From Verrucomicrobiales bacterium (lineage in GTDB: Bacteria > Verrucomicrobiota > Verrucomicrobiia > Limisphaerales > UBA1096), in NCBI GenBank assembly GCA_011523195.1, contig WTHH01000297.1, positions 1-7,191 of the forward strand: a stretch of 7,191 bases of DNA, read 5' to 3'. Below, one piece after another: positions 1-6,580 of the stretch (position 1 is its first letter; every line of letters begins with the position of its first letter). A program made the position numbers and the translations under genes. The notes beneath the pieces were generated by a model, which had not been told where the DNA came from, did no database searches, and was given only the letters and a program-made list of their open reading frames with translations.

Positions 1-1622
1 CGCGCAAGCACGACACCTACGAGCTTGAGTTTAACGATCTGCCCGAGGGGATCACCACGCTGCGACTCGAGGCGTTGCCGGATGCGCGTCTACCCAAGGG
101 CGGACCCGGCCGCGCATATTACGAGGGGCCGAAGGGCGATTTTTTCCTGAGCGAACTCAGGCTCATCGCAGACGACCAAGTGGTGAAACTGGAATCCGGC
201 TCGGAAAACCACGCCAAGCAATGGATTGGCAGCGGCAAACCCGGCGCGATGGCTGCGCTGGACGGCGACCTGCAGACCGGCTGGTCCGCCAGCGGACGCG
301 AGGGCAAGCCCAGTCAGGCCATGTGGCAAATGGCCAAGCCGCTCACAGCCAGCTCGCTCACGGTGCAAATGGACTTCAGCCGACACTATTCCGCGAGCCT
401 TGGCCGGTTTCGCTTCTCGGTGGCCAAGCGCGAAAAGGCGCCCAAGGCAAAGGAACTGCCCGGCGACATCGAGGCCCGCTTGGCCAAGCCGGCCGATGCG
501 CTTGGCCAAGCGGACCACGACGCCCTCCTCGCACACTACATCGAGACCGCCGGCGACGCGGCCGAGCTTCGGAAGCCGATTGAGGCACTTCGCCGGGGCA
601 TCCCCAAGCCGCCCACCACGCTCGTGATGCATGAGCGCCCGGCAAACCGTGTTCGCCCGACGCACCGCCATCATCGAGGCGAATTCCTTTCCCCTCGCGA
701 AACGGTTCTGCCGAAAGTGCTGCCGTTCCTGCCTACCCTCGCGGAGGAACTGCCCCGCAACCGGCTCGGCTTTGCCCAGTGGCTGGTTGACCCAGCCAAT
801 CCGCTCACGGCCCGTGTCACTGTCAATCGGCTGTGGGAATCCATTTTTGGTGAAGGCATCGTGCGTACAACGGAGGATTTTGGTTACACCGGCGCTTCCC
901 CCACGAATCCGGAGCTGCTCGACTGGCTTGCACTGGAATTCATCCGGCAGGGTTGGTCTCAGAAAAAACTGCTGCGGCTGATCGTCACCAGCGCCACCTA
1001 TCGGCAGCGAACCGGGACGGAGTACCGCCTGAGCGCGGAGCAGATTCGTGACTCTCTCCTGAGCGTCAGCGGCCTACTGCATCAGCGGATCGGTGGGGCG
1101 AGTGTGTTCCCGCCTCAACCCAGCAGCATCGGCGAGGGCATCTACGGTGGCGGTGGTTGGAAAGCCAGCTCAGGCGCGGATCGTTATCGACGGAGTCTTT
1201 ACACCTACCGCAAACGCTCGATGCCTTATGCGATGCACGACACATTCGATGCCCCCAGCCACGAAACCTGTGTGGCGCGCCGTGAAATCTCCAACACCCC
1301 GTTGCAGGCGTTGACGCTGCTGAACGATCCACTCCCCATCGAGGCCAGCCAAGCACTTGCCCAATGGGCGGTGCAACAGTCGGGGGATCGGGCGGCTGTT
1401 TCGAAGGCGTTGTTTGAGCGATGCCTCTCTCGTCCGCCCGATGCCGGGGAACAAAATATCGTGGTGGATTATTTTGAAAAAACGCTTCGACGATTTGAGT
1501 CCGGCGAAATTGATGCCGCCAAAGTGGCCGGCTCCGGCTCCGGTGACATAAACAAAAGAGCTGCATGGACCGCCCTGTCCCGTGCACTGCTAAACACACA
1601 CGAATTCATCACCCGCAACTAA
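1..1622 (+). CDS. PSD1 / DUF1553 domain protein, C-terminal part (5' truncated by window)
   Basis: The reading frame is open from base 3 to the TAA at 1620-1622 (539 residues visible), so the gene begins before the window. The in-frame TTG at 75 is not a credible start, because family-like sequence (DTYELEFNDLPEG) lies upstream of it. Visible residues 1-140 resemble the discoidin/carbohydrate-binding-like module found between DUF1549 and DUF1553 (LDGDLQTGW, LGRFRFSV). A linker with HHRGEF leads into DUF1553 at about residue 226, with RVTVNRLWESIFGEGIVRTT at 271, ELLDWLALEFI, LIVTSATYRQ, RLSAEQIRDS and the C-terminal block TFDAPSHETCVARRE / SNTPLQALTLLND. Full-length relatives carry a signal peptide, often a cytochrome c-like domain, and DUF1549 upstream. 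They are presumed extracytoplasmic and have no established reaction. The gene directly precedes a DUF1501 gene, the usual PVC pairing. Oddity: the stretch normally found between SATYRQ and RLSAEQIRD is about 15-20 residues shorter than in relatives I recall. The family call is confident; the function is unknown. Confidence 0.9.
   Translation, partial: RKHDTYELEFNDLPEGITTLRLEALPDARLPKGGPGRAYYEGPKGDFFLSELRLIADDQVVKLESGSENHAKQWIGSGKPGAMAALDGDLQTGWSASGREGKPSQAMWQMAKPLTASSLTVQMDFSRHYSASLGRFRFSVAKREKAPKAKELPGDIEARLAKPADALGQADHDALLAHYIETAGDAAELRKPIEALRRGIPKPPTTLVMHERPANRVRPTHRHHRGEFLSPRETVLPKVLPFLPTLAEELPRNRLGFAQWLVDPANPLTARVTVNRLWESIFGEGIVRTTEDFGYTGASPTNPELLDWLALEFIRQGWSQKKLLRLIVTSATYRQRTGTEYRLSAEQIRDSLLSVSGLLHQRIGGASVFPPQPSSIGEGIYGGGGWKASSGADRYRRSLYTYRKRSMPYAMHDTFDAPSHETCVARREISNTPLQALTLLNDPLPIEASQALAQWAVQQSGDRAAVSKALFERCLSRPPDAGEQNIVVDYFEKTLRRFESGEIDAAKVAGSGSGDINKRAAWTALSRALLNTHEFITRN
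478..489. repeat. 12-bp perfect palindrome GCTTGGCCAAGC, copy 1
   Basis: This perfect inverted repeat lies inside the PSD1 gene, in the linker between the carbohydrate-binding-like module and DUF1553. It encodes LAK plus flanking residues here. Its centre is 22 bp from that of the next copy, about two helical turns. Confidence 0.75.
499..512. repeat. 14-bp perfect palindrome CGCTTGGCCAAGCG, copy 2
   Basis: This is the second copy in the PSD1 linker. It is read in a different frame from copy 1 and encodes ALGQA, the same peptide that copy 3 gives in the DUF1501 gene. Related half-motifs GGCCAAGC also occur upstream in the same gene, starting at 332 and 422. Confidence 0.75.
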
Positions 1623-1624
1623 GG

Positions 1625-3055
1625 ATGAATAAAACGAATCAAATGGACTCGCAGGCTCGTCCCTCCAATTCCCCGGAGATTACGCGGCGGCACTTCTTTG
1701 GGGAATGCGGTTATGGGGTGGGCAAGATTGCTCTGGCCGGGTTGTTGACCGGGGCGCTTGGCCAAGCGCGGGCGCGCACCCACTTTGCGCCCAAGGCAAA
1801 GCGGGTAATTCATCTTTTCCAGGCCGGCGCACCGAGCCAGCTGGAGCTGTTTGATAACAAGCCCAAGCTGAAGCAGCTCGAGGGCAAACCGCTGCCACCC
1901 TCGGTGATCGGCGATCAGCGTTACGCCTTTATCCAACGCGATGCCGCCGTGCTGGGGCCGCGGTTTGACTTTGCCCGACACGGCCAATGCGGCGCGGAGT
2001 TGTCCGACAAACTGCCGCACTTGGCCAAGGTTGTCGATGACATCGCCATCATCCGGTCGATGCACACGGATCAGTTCAATCACGCGCCCGGGCAGATTTT
2101 TTTCAACACAGGCTTTGCCCAGCCCGGCAGACCGTGTCTCGGTTCGTGGCTCAGCTACGGCCTCGGTGCCGAGACCAGCAATCTGCCGGCTTTTGTTGTG
2201 CTGTCCACCGGCGGGGGTATCAGTGGCGGCTCGGCGTTGTGGTCGGCCGGGTTCATGCCGGGCAAGCATGCCGGCGTTCGCTTTCGCAACTCGGGCGATC
2301 CCATCCTCAACGTCAGCCGACCCGAGGGCGTGGATGCCCGGCTTCAGCGCGACTCGATCGACCTGATCGGCGCGCTTAACCGTCGACGATTGGAGGTTGA
2401 AAACGATCCCGAGATCGCCACGCGAATTGACAGCTACGAGATGGCTTATCGGCTGCAGGCCAGCGCGCCGGAGTTGATGGACTTGAAAAGCGAAAGCGCT
2501 GAGACGCTCAAGCTCTACGGCGCTGACCCGGCCAAGCCGTCCTACGCCCGCGCCTGTCTGCTGGCCCGGCGCATGATCGAACGTGGCGTGCGTTGCGTGA
2601 ACATTTACCACTCCGGCTGGGACGCCCACTCCAACGTCGCCGGCAACGTGACCAACAACGCACGCACGACCGACCAGGCCAGTGCAGCTCTTATAATTGA
2701 TCTCAAGCGGCGTGGATTACTGGAAGATACGCTGGTGATTTGGGGGGGTGAGTTTGGGCGCACGCCAATGGTTGAGAGTAATCCCACGTTAAACCGTTCA
2801 CAGGGTCGCGATCATCATCCGCAGGCCTTTAGTCTCTGGATGGCCGGTGGTGGTGTGAAGGGTGGTGTTACCCTCGGCGCGACCGATGAACTTGGATTTC
2901 ACATCACAGATCGGCCTGTGCACATTCACGACTTGCAGGCGACGATTCTTCACCTGCTTGGCTTGGATCACGAGCGGTTGACATTCCACCACGGAGGCCG
3001 CGACTACCGCCTCACTGACGTACACGGAAAGTTGATCAGAGAGATTATCACTTAA
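1625..3055 (+). CDS. DUF1501 protein with Tat-type signal (alkaline phosphatase/sulfatase-like fold)
   Basis: This 476-residue protein is full length for the family. The ATG at 1625 is chosen because it lies 2 bp after the PSD1 stop and puts a twin-arginine motif (TRRHFF, residues 20-25) near the N terminus, followed by a hydrophobic stretch (residues 32-46). An in-frame ATG at 1565 would start inside the upstream gene and only adds a non-family extension. Family motifs in order: KAKRVIHLFQAGAPSQLELF (58-77), LPHLAKVVDDIAIIRSMHTD (130-149), FNHAPGQIFFNTGF (151-164), SYEMAYRLQ (270-278), HSGWDAHSN (329-337), WGGEFGRTPM (373-382), GRDHHP (394-399), and the C-terminal LTDVHG. DUF1501 proteins are related to the alkaline phosphatase/sulfatase superfamily, but no substrate is established. 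Export as a folded protein and action with the preceding PSD1 protein are inferred. A 16-bp palindrome encodes ALGQA at the end of the signal peptide (residues 44-48). Confidence 0.93.
   Translation: MNKTNQMDSQARPSNSPEITRRHFFGECGYGVGKIALAGLLTGALGQARARTHFAPKAKRVIHLFQAGAPSQLELFDNKPKLKQLEGKPLPPSVIGDQRYAFIQRDAAVLGPRFDFARHGQCGAELSDKLPHLAKVVDDIAIIRSMHTDQFNHAPGQIFFNTGFAQPGRPCLGSWLSYGLGAETSNLPAFVVLSTGGGISGGSALWSAGFMPGKHAGVRFRNSGDPILNVSRPEGVDARLQRDSIDLIGALNRRRLEVENDPEIATRIDSYEMAYRLQASAPELMDLKSESAETLKLYGADPAKPSYARACLLARRMIERGVRCVNIYHSGWDAHSNVAGNVTNNARTTDQASAALIIDLKRRGLLEDTLVIWGGEFGRTPMVESNPTLNRSQGRDHHPQAFSLWMAGGGVKGGVTLGATDELGFHITDRPVHIHDLQATILHLLGLDHERLTFHHGGRDYRLTDVHGKLIREIIT
1754..1769. repeat. 16-bp perfect palindrome GCGCTTGGCCAAGCGC, copy 3
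   Basis: This is the longest copy. It lies in the DUF1501 gene at the end of the Tat signal peptide (residues 44-48, ALGQA), a region with little sequence constraint. Confidence 0.75.
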
Positions 3056-3122
3056 AAACAGCACGCAATGAAATTATGAGTTCTATTGCTTACGCCTTTT
3101 ATAAATCGTTTATTTATTTCAA
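3056..3122 (+). promoter_or_regulatory. AT-rich intergenic leader with a possible -10 element
   Basis: This 67-bp gap separates the DUF1501 stop from the oxidoreductase ATG and is markedly AT-rich. TATAAA at 3100-3105 resembles a sigma-70 -10 hexamer, but no good -35 hexamer sits 16-18 bp upstream. No rho-independent terminator hairpin is visible after the DUF1501 stop, so read-through from the upstream genes is possible. Promoter assignment is weak. Confidence 0.2.
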
Positions 3123-3126
3123 ATGA
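3076..3126 (+). CDS. possible 16-codon leader ORF overlapping the oxidoreductase start
   Basis: An ATG at 3076 opens a 16-codon frame encoding MSSIAYAFYKSFIYFK. Its TGA (3124-3126) overlaps the ATG of the next gene (3123-3125) as ATGA, the classic arrangement for translational coupling. It has no visible Shine-Dalgarno sequence, and an ORF this short can arise by chance in AT-rich DNA, so this is only a candidate. It lies in the only sizeable gap on the plus strand. Confidence 0.2.
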   Translation: MSSIAYAFYKSFIYFK

Positions 3127-4286
3127 AAGTTTTTTGCCTTGGAGCTGCAGGAAGAATAAGTCGCGAATCAGTTCTTGATCTTCTTCAATCTGATAGAGTG
3201 GAAAGAGTCACAATCGGTGACAATAACGAGTCTGCAGGGAAGGAAGTACTCGCTTGGCTAGAAGACGACCGAGTTGACTTCGTCAAAGCCGATGTATTTC
3301 GATCCGATGAAACAGCAGCCTTAATCCAGAATTATGATCTAGTTATGGATGGCACACCGATTTCTATTAATCACGAGTCTACTAAATGTATCGCACAGGC
3401 TGGTGTGCACGGCGTAAACCTGAATGGCACAGGGCCTGAGTTTGCCTTTCATAATGAATTCCTCAAGTCGGGCAAAACATACGTGCCAGGCTTCGGCATG
3501 ACGCCAGGTATTACAAATGTTATGGCTCGTTATGCATACGATCGACTCGAAACGATTGACTCCATTCGAATTAGTCACGGGGCGTTCCGCCCGTTTGCCT
3601 TCTCGCCGGCGATCACTGAGACAACCCGTATCGAATATGAGCCCAATCTGGAAAGCAGAATTGTTTTTGAAGATGGCGAGTTTAAGCAGGTTGAGCCATT
3701 TGCACGGCCGCTAAATGTCACTTTACCTGAGCCATTTGGCACGCATACACAATACATTATTCCGCATGCCGAAACCCAGACGATCCCCAAGTCCTTTAAG
3801 GAAAAAGGAGTGCGCTTAGTTGAAGTTCGAGGGACTTGGCCGCCTAAAAACATGCAGCTGTTACGAGCGCTATATGACTGGGGCTTTCTGGATAACAAAA
3901 CGGTGAATGTGGATGGAGCTGAAGTGGGGGTGATGGATGCAATCGCAAGTTATCTGCTTCAATCCGAGCAGGGAACCACTACCCAGTTATACGGGTATGC
4001 CCTACATGTCGAGGTTTCAGGAACGGAGAATGGTCAGCCAATTTGTTACACACTTACAAGTACCCATCCGGCTTCAGATGGATCGGTTGTAGGCTGGGAA
4101 AGACTTCGAGCTTATACTCGCTCTGTCGGTATCCCGATGTCGATTGCCGCCCAGATGATATTTGATGGCCAGGCCGCTGCTAAGGGTGTCGTGGCTCCGG
4201 AGCTCGCTTTTAATCCTGAGACAGTGTTCGCCGAACTGGGGAAACGACAAATTGAGATTCACATTGACAAACAGGTGGGTGCCTAA
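3123..4286 (+). CDS. saccharopine dehydrogenase family NAD(P)-dependent oxidoreductase
   Basis: This 387-residue cytoplasmic oxidoreductase has an N-terminal Rossmann domain (MKVFCLGAAGRIS, glycines 7 and 10; acidic Asp33 at the end of the second strand, which hints at NAD over NADP). It carries the family signature PGFGMTPGITN (residues 122-132) and a conserved C-terminal segment (GIPMSIAAQMIFDGQAAAKG, 336-355). Members of this family oxidise or reductively condense amino-acid substrates (saccharopine dehydrogenase, lysine 6-dehydrogenase, carboxynorspermidine enzymes); the substrate cannot be assigned here. No lysine-pathway neighbours are present. The ATG at 3123 begins directly with the first beta strand, so the start is well supported, although no Shine-Dalgarno sequence precedes it. 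G+C is clearly lower than in the genes to the left. The stop codon overlaps that of the convergent phosphotransferase gene. Confidence 0.87.
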   Translation: MKVFCLGAAGRISRESVLDLLQSDRVERVTIGDNNESAGKEVLAWLEDDRVDFVKADVFRSDETAALIQNYDLVMDGTPISINHESTKCIAQAGVHGVNLNGTGPEFAFHNEFLKSGKTYVPGFGMTPGITNVMARYAYDRLETIDSIRISHGAFRPFAFSPAITETTRIEYEPNLESRIVFEDGEFKQVEPFARPLNVTLPEPFGTHTQYIIPHAETQTIPKSFKEKGVRLVEVRGTWPPKNMQLLRALYDWGFLDNKTVNVDGAEVGVMDAIASYLLQSEQGTTTQLYGYALHVEVSGTENGQPICYTLTSTHPASDGSVVGWERLRAYTRSVGIPMSIAAQMIFDGQAAAKGVVAPELAFNPETVFAELGKRQIEIHIDKQVGA

Positions 4287-5185
4287 CCCTCAACCACTTT
4301 AAGCCAGTTTTGCAATTCAGTTGATTTGGCGTTTTGAAGGAAGCGGTTGAGATGCTTCATTCCGTAGGCATGAAAGTCCACATCCAGTGTTGAAATACCG
4401 ATCTGCACATAAGCCCACATTGCCTCACGAAGATCAGATAGAACGCGCAGCAGATGAAGTTGCGCCATCTCCGCTGTGCTTGGCTTCCTGCCCAAATACG
4501 ATTCCATAAATATGGTACAAGCGGTTTCATCCATGCAGAAGTTGACTGCGCAATTTCCCAGGTCAACGTAGGGGTGGCCCATGCCAGCGTATTCCCAGTC
4601 GAGGAGGTAAAGTTGATCTCTGCTTTGGAGAAAATTCGCCGGAAGCAGGTCGTTGTGGCATGGAGCTGAAACTTTCTCGCAGCTCCCCATCGCGCTAATA
4701 ATTTTAGCTGAGAATTCCAAAGCCTCACTGAGTTTATCCGGATGGGTGACATTGAGGCGTTTGGCGGTAGCGATGTAGTCGTCGATTACTGACGGGAGAT
4801 TAAATACACCTGGAACCTCTGGCGCTGAATGCAGTTGGTTGAGCAACCTAGCCACGTTACGTATTGTCGCAGGGTCATTTGTGTCGATTGGGAAACCTTC
4901 TACGAAACGGGTGACAAGAATCTCGTGCCCAGATAGGAAAGAGACCGGCTCCGGTGCGATACCGATCTCCCAGGCTGTACATGAAATCGCATGCTCGGTT
5001 TTTCGATCGATACCGAACATGTCGGTGTCTTTACCTGGTAAACGGGCTACAAATTTTTCGCCTTGATCGGTCTCGATGAGGAGATTTTGGTTTGTCAGTC
5101 CACCTGAAATGGGGCTGAGCTGATATGTGCCCCAATTTGGAAATTCAGCATCTAGTATCTCCCTAGCCTGGTCTATAGAAATCAT
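4283..5185 (-). CDS. choline/ethanolamine kinase-like (LicA-type) phosphotransferase
   Basis: This 300-residue protein has the aminoglycoside phosphotransferase/choline kinase fold. Visible motifs: SGGLTNQN (27-34, nucleotide-binding loop), FVARLPGKDTD (45-55), VTRFVEG (91-97), the Brenner catalytic motif HNDLLPAN (177-184; His177, Asp179, Asn184), and the metal-binding DWEYAGMGHPYVDLGN (196-211). The DWEYAG form is typical of choline kinases and LicA-like proteins rather than drug-resistance APH enzymes. Expected reaction: ATP-dependent phosphorylation of a small hydroxyl compound, perhaps choline, in the cytoplasm; the substrate is not proved. The ATG at 5185 is preferred; an in-frame TTG at 5209 would add eight residues and start inside a palindromic repeat. 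It lies 33 bp downstream of the DUF6941-like gene on the same strand and could be read with it, but its lower G+C matches the convergent oxidoreductase instead. The two stop codons overlap (TAG and TAA, 4283-4286). Confidence 0.86.
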   Translation of the reverse strand: MISIDQAREILDAEFPNWGTYQLSPISGGLTNQNLLIETDQGEKFVARLPGKDTDMFGIDRKTEHAISCTAWEIGIAPEPVSFLSGHEILVTRFVEGFPIDTNDPATIRNVARLLNQLHSAPEVPGVFNLPSVIDDYIATAKRLNVTHPDKLSEALEFSAKIISAMGSCEKVSAPCHNDLLPANFLQSRDQLYLLDWEYAGMGHPYVDLGNCAVNFCMDETACTIFMESYLGRKPSTAEMAQLHLLRVLSDLREAMWAYVQIGISTLDVDFHAYGMKHLNRFLQNAKSTELQNWLKVVEG

Positions 5186-5199
5186 GCATGAATAATGCG

Positions 5200-5217
5200 G
5201 CTTGGCCAAGCGCTTGG
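5200..5217. repeat. overlapping palindromes GCTTGGCCAAGC and CCAAGCGCTTGG, copy 4
   Basis: This copy lies in the 33-bp gap between the DUF6941-like gene and the phosphotransferase ATG. The first palindrome (5200-5211) is the same 12-mer as copy 1. A second 12-bp palindrome (5206-5217) shares its CCAAG arm, giving three alternating arms, CTTGG-CCAAG-CG-CTTGG. The position also marks the switch from high-GC to lower-GC sequence. Confidence 0.75.
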
Positions 5218-5218
5218 T

Positions 5219-5674
5219 CTAAATATTCTCCTTTGGGGCATGAGGATCCTCCCCGACCGGTTTCTTCGCTCCTGAGGGTGGCTCAACGATGACGACCGGT
5301 ATTGGATAGCGCAGCTTCATCACCTCTTCCACTACGACCTCGATTGTGTATACGCCGGGGGTCTCAAACTGGGTCCCGGCAAAAACAGCAACGTTGGTCG
5401 CACAGTGCGCCGGGTCACGGAGGACGAACTTGGTTTCGCATTTGCGCACGACGGTTTCCTGATCGGGCGCGATGAGCCGGATATTTTCGTGAAACTCACC
5501 CACACCGGCCACCCAGCGGGTGAACACACACAGTTTGCCGGCGACGATCGGCAGCTTGGGCACGCGGATGGCACCGATGATGCCAAGCGCGATGAAGTTG
5601 CCGGTGACCTCCTGCCGTACGTCTTCGCACAGCACAGAGCATTGCAGGTCGGGAAGGATTCGGGAGGCTTGCAT
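5219..5674 (-). CDS. DUF6941-like conserved protein of unknown function
   Basis: This 151-residue soluble protein has no signal peptide or membrane segment. Its N-terminal pattern (LQCSVLCEDVRQEVTGNFIA, residues 10-29) matches what I recall of DUF6941 proteins, which open with a 'CDDVR-E-nGk' type motif and continue as a beta-rich domain. The middle alternates short hydrophobic strands (LCVFTRWV, VVIVEPP), consistent with a beta-sandwich. The C-terminal tail after residue 132 is Pro/Lys/Glu-rich and probably disordered. The function is unknown. The ATG immediately follows the folD stop (TAAATG, no gap), so the gene is almost certainly translated from the folD transcript and coupled to it. Family assignment is from memory and moderately sure. 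Confidence 0.75.
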   Translation of the reverse strand: MQASRILPDLQCSVLCEDVRQEVTGNFIALGIIGAIRVPKLPIVAGKLCVFTRWVAGVGEFHENIRLIAPDQETVVRKCETKFVLRDPAHCATNVAVFAGTQFETPGVYTIEVVVEEVMKLRYPIPVVIVEPPSGAKKPVGEDPHAPKENI

Positions 5675-6580
5675 TTAAATGGTTGGGTTGCCTTTGCCGG
5701 TTTGTTGTTCCGCGGCACGGACGGTGTTGCGCATGAGCATGGCGATGGTCATCGGGCCGACGCCGCCCGGATTGGGTGTGATTTTCCCGGCGACCGGCTT
5801 CACGGCGGGGAAGTCCACATCGCCCACGAGCCGATAGCCTTTTTCGGCGGCTGGATCATCGACGCGATTGACGCCGACGTCGATCACGGTTGCGCCCGGC
5901 TTGACCATGTCGGCCTTGACGAACTCGGCCACGCCCATCGCCGCGACGATGATGTCGGCCCGGCGGCAATGCTCCGCGACATCACGGCTGCGCGAGTGGC
6001 ACAGCGTGACGGTGGCATTGGCGTGCTTGTCTTTTTGGCACAGGATCGCCGTCATAGGTTTGCCGACGATGTTGCCCCGGCCAAGGACCACGACTTCGGT
6101 GCCCTCCACCGGAACGCCGGAGCGGATGAGCAGCTCGTGAACCCCGCCGGGAGTGCACGGCACGAACCCGCCGCCTTCGCCCAACATCAGTTTGCCGACG
6201 TTTACCGGGTGGAATCCGTCGATGTCTTTCGATGGGGAAACGGTTGAGAAAATCCGTGTCTCGTCAATATGCCCCGGCAGCGGCGCCTGCACCAGCACGC
6301 CGTGCACGCTGTCGTCGGCATTGAGTTTTTCGAGCAACTCGAGCAGCTCGGCTTCGGGGGTGTTTTCCGGCAGGACGGTGGTTTCGGAACGGATACCCAG
6401 CTTGGCTGCGGTGCGCTCCTTCATGCCGACGTACACGCGCGACGCGGGATCCTCGCCCACGCGAATGAAAACCAGGCACGGCTCCACGCCGTCTGCCTTC
6501 AGGGCAGCGACACGTACTTCGGTCTCCGCGTGGACCTCCTTGGCGATCGCGCGGCCATCGATCAAATTATCCAATGACAT
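5675..6580 (-). CDS. folD: FolD, bifunctional methylenetetrahydrofolate dehydrogenase / methenyltetrahydrofolate cyclohydrolase
   Basis: This 301-residue protein has the normal FolD length. It interconverts 5,10-methylene-, 5,10-methenyl- and 10-formyl-tetrahydrofolate using NADP in the cytoplasm and supplies one-carbon units for purines, formyl-methionine and related pathways. Catalytic residues are in place: Tyr50 and Lys54 in YVGMK, Gln98 in GVLVQAPLP, Asp121 in KDIDGFHP. The NADP domain shows VVLGRGNIVGKPM (164-176), TVTLCHSRS, GATVIDVGVNR (229-239), and the C-terminal PGGVGPMT (271-278). Two positions differ from the common consensus: GRGNIVG for GRSNIVG, and TPNPGG for TPVPGG. The ATG at 6580 is chosen because it gives the standard N terminus and overlaps the upstream stop as TGATG; an in-frame TTG at 6631 lies inside the previous gene. 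The gene sits in a minus-strand cluster and directly precedes the DUF6941-like gene. Confidence 0.97.
   Translation of the reverse strand: MSLDNLIDGRAIAKEVHAETEVRVAALKADGVEPCLVFIRVGEDPASRVYVGMKERTAAKLGIRSETTVLPENTPEAELLELLEKLNADDSVHGVLVQAPLPGHIDETRIFSTVSPSKDIDGFHPVNVGKLMLGEGGGFVPCTPGGVHELLIRSGVPVEGTEVVVLGRGNIVGKPMTAILCQKDKHANATVTLCHSRSRDVAEHCRRADIIVAAMGVAEFVKADMVKPGATVIDVGVNRVDDPAAEKGYRLVGDVDFPAVKPVAGKITPNPGGVGPMTIAMLMRNTVRAAEQQTGKGNPTI

Noticed and set aside
90..674. Minus-strand open frame (194 codons) opposite the PSD1 gene
   Set aside because: It has the same cause: a shadow frame with no family features.
2020..2029. CTTGGCCAAG as a further palindrome copy
   Set aside because: It is only 10 bp and encodes the conserved LPHLAKVVDD motif of DUF1501 proteins, so protein selection explains it.
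1619..2629. Long minus-strand open frame (336 codons) opposite the DUF1501 gene
   Set aside because: It is a mirror of a confident gene in high-GC sequence; the translation has no recognisable motifs.
4270..4310. Terminator hairpin between the convergent genes
   Set aside because: The possible GTGG/CCAC pairing is 4 bp with a long loop and lacks a following T run.
5186..5209. TTG at 5209 as the phosphotransferase start
   Set aside because: It adds eight residues encoded partly by the palindrome; the ATG at 5185 gives the usual N terminus of the family.
5405..6247. Long plus-strand open frame (280 codons) opposite folD and the DUF6941-like gene
   Set aside because: It is antisense to two well-recognised genes, its His/Asp/Gly-rich translation matches no family I know, and long mirror frames are expected in GC-rich coding DNA.
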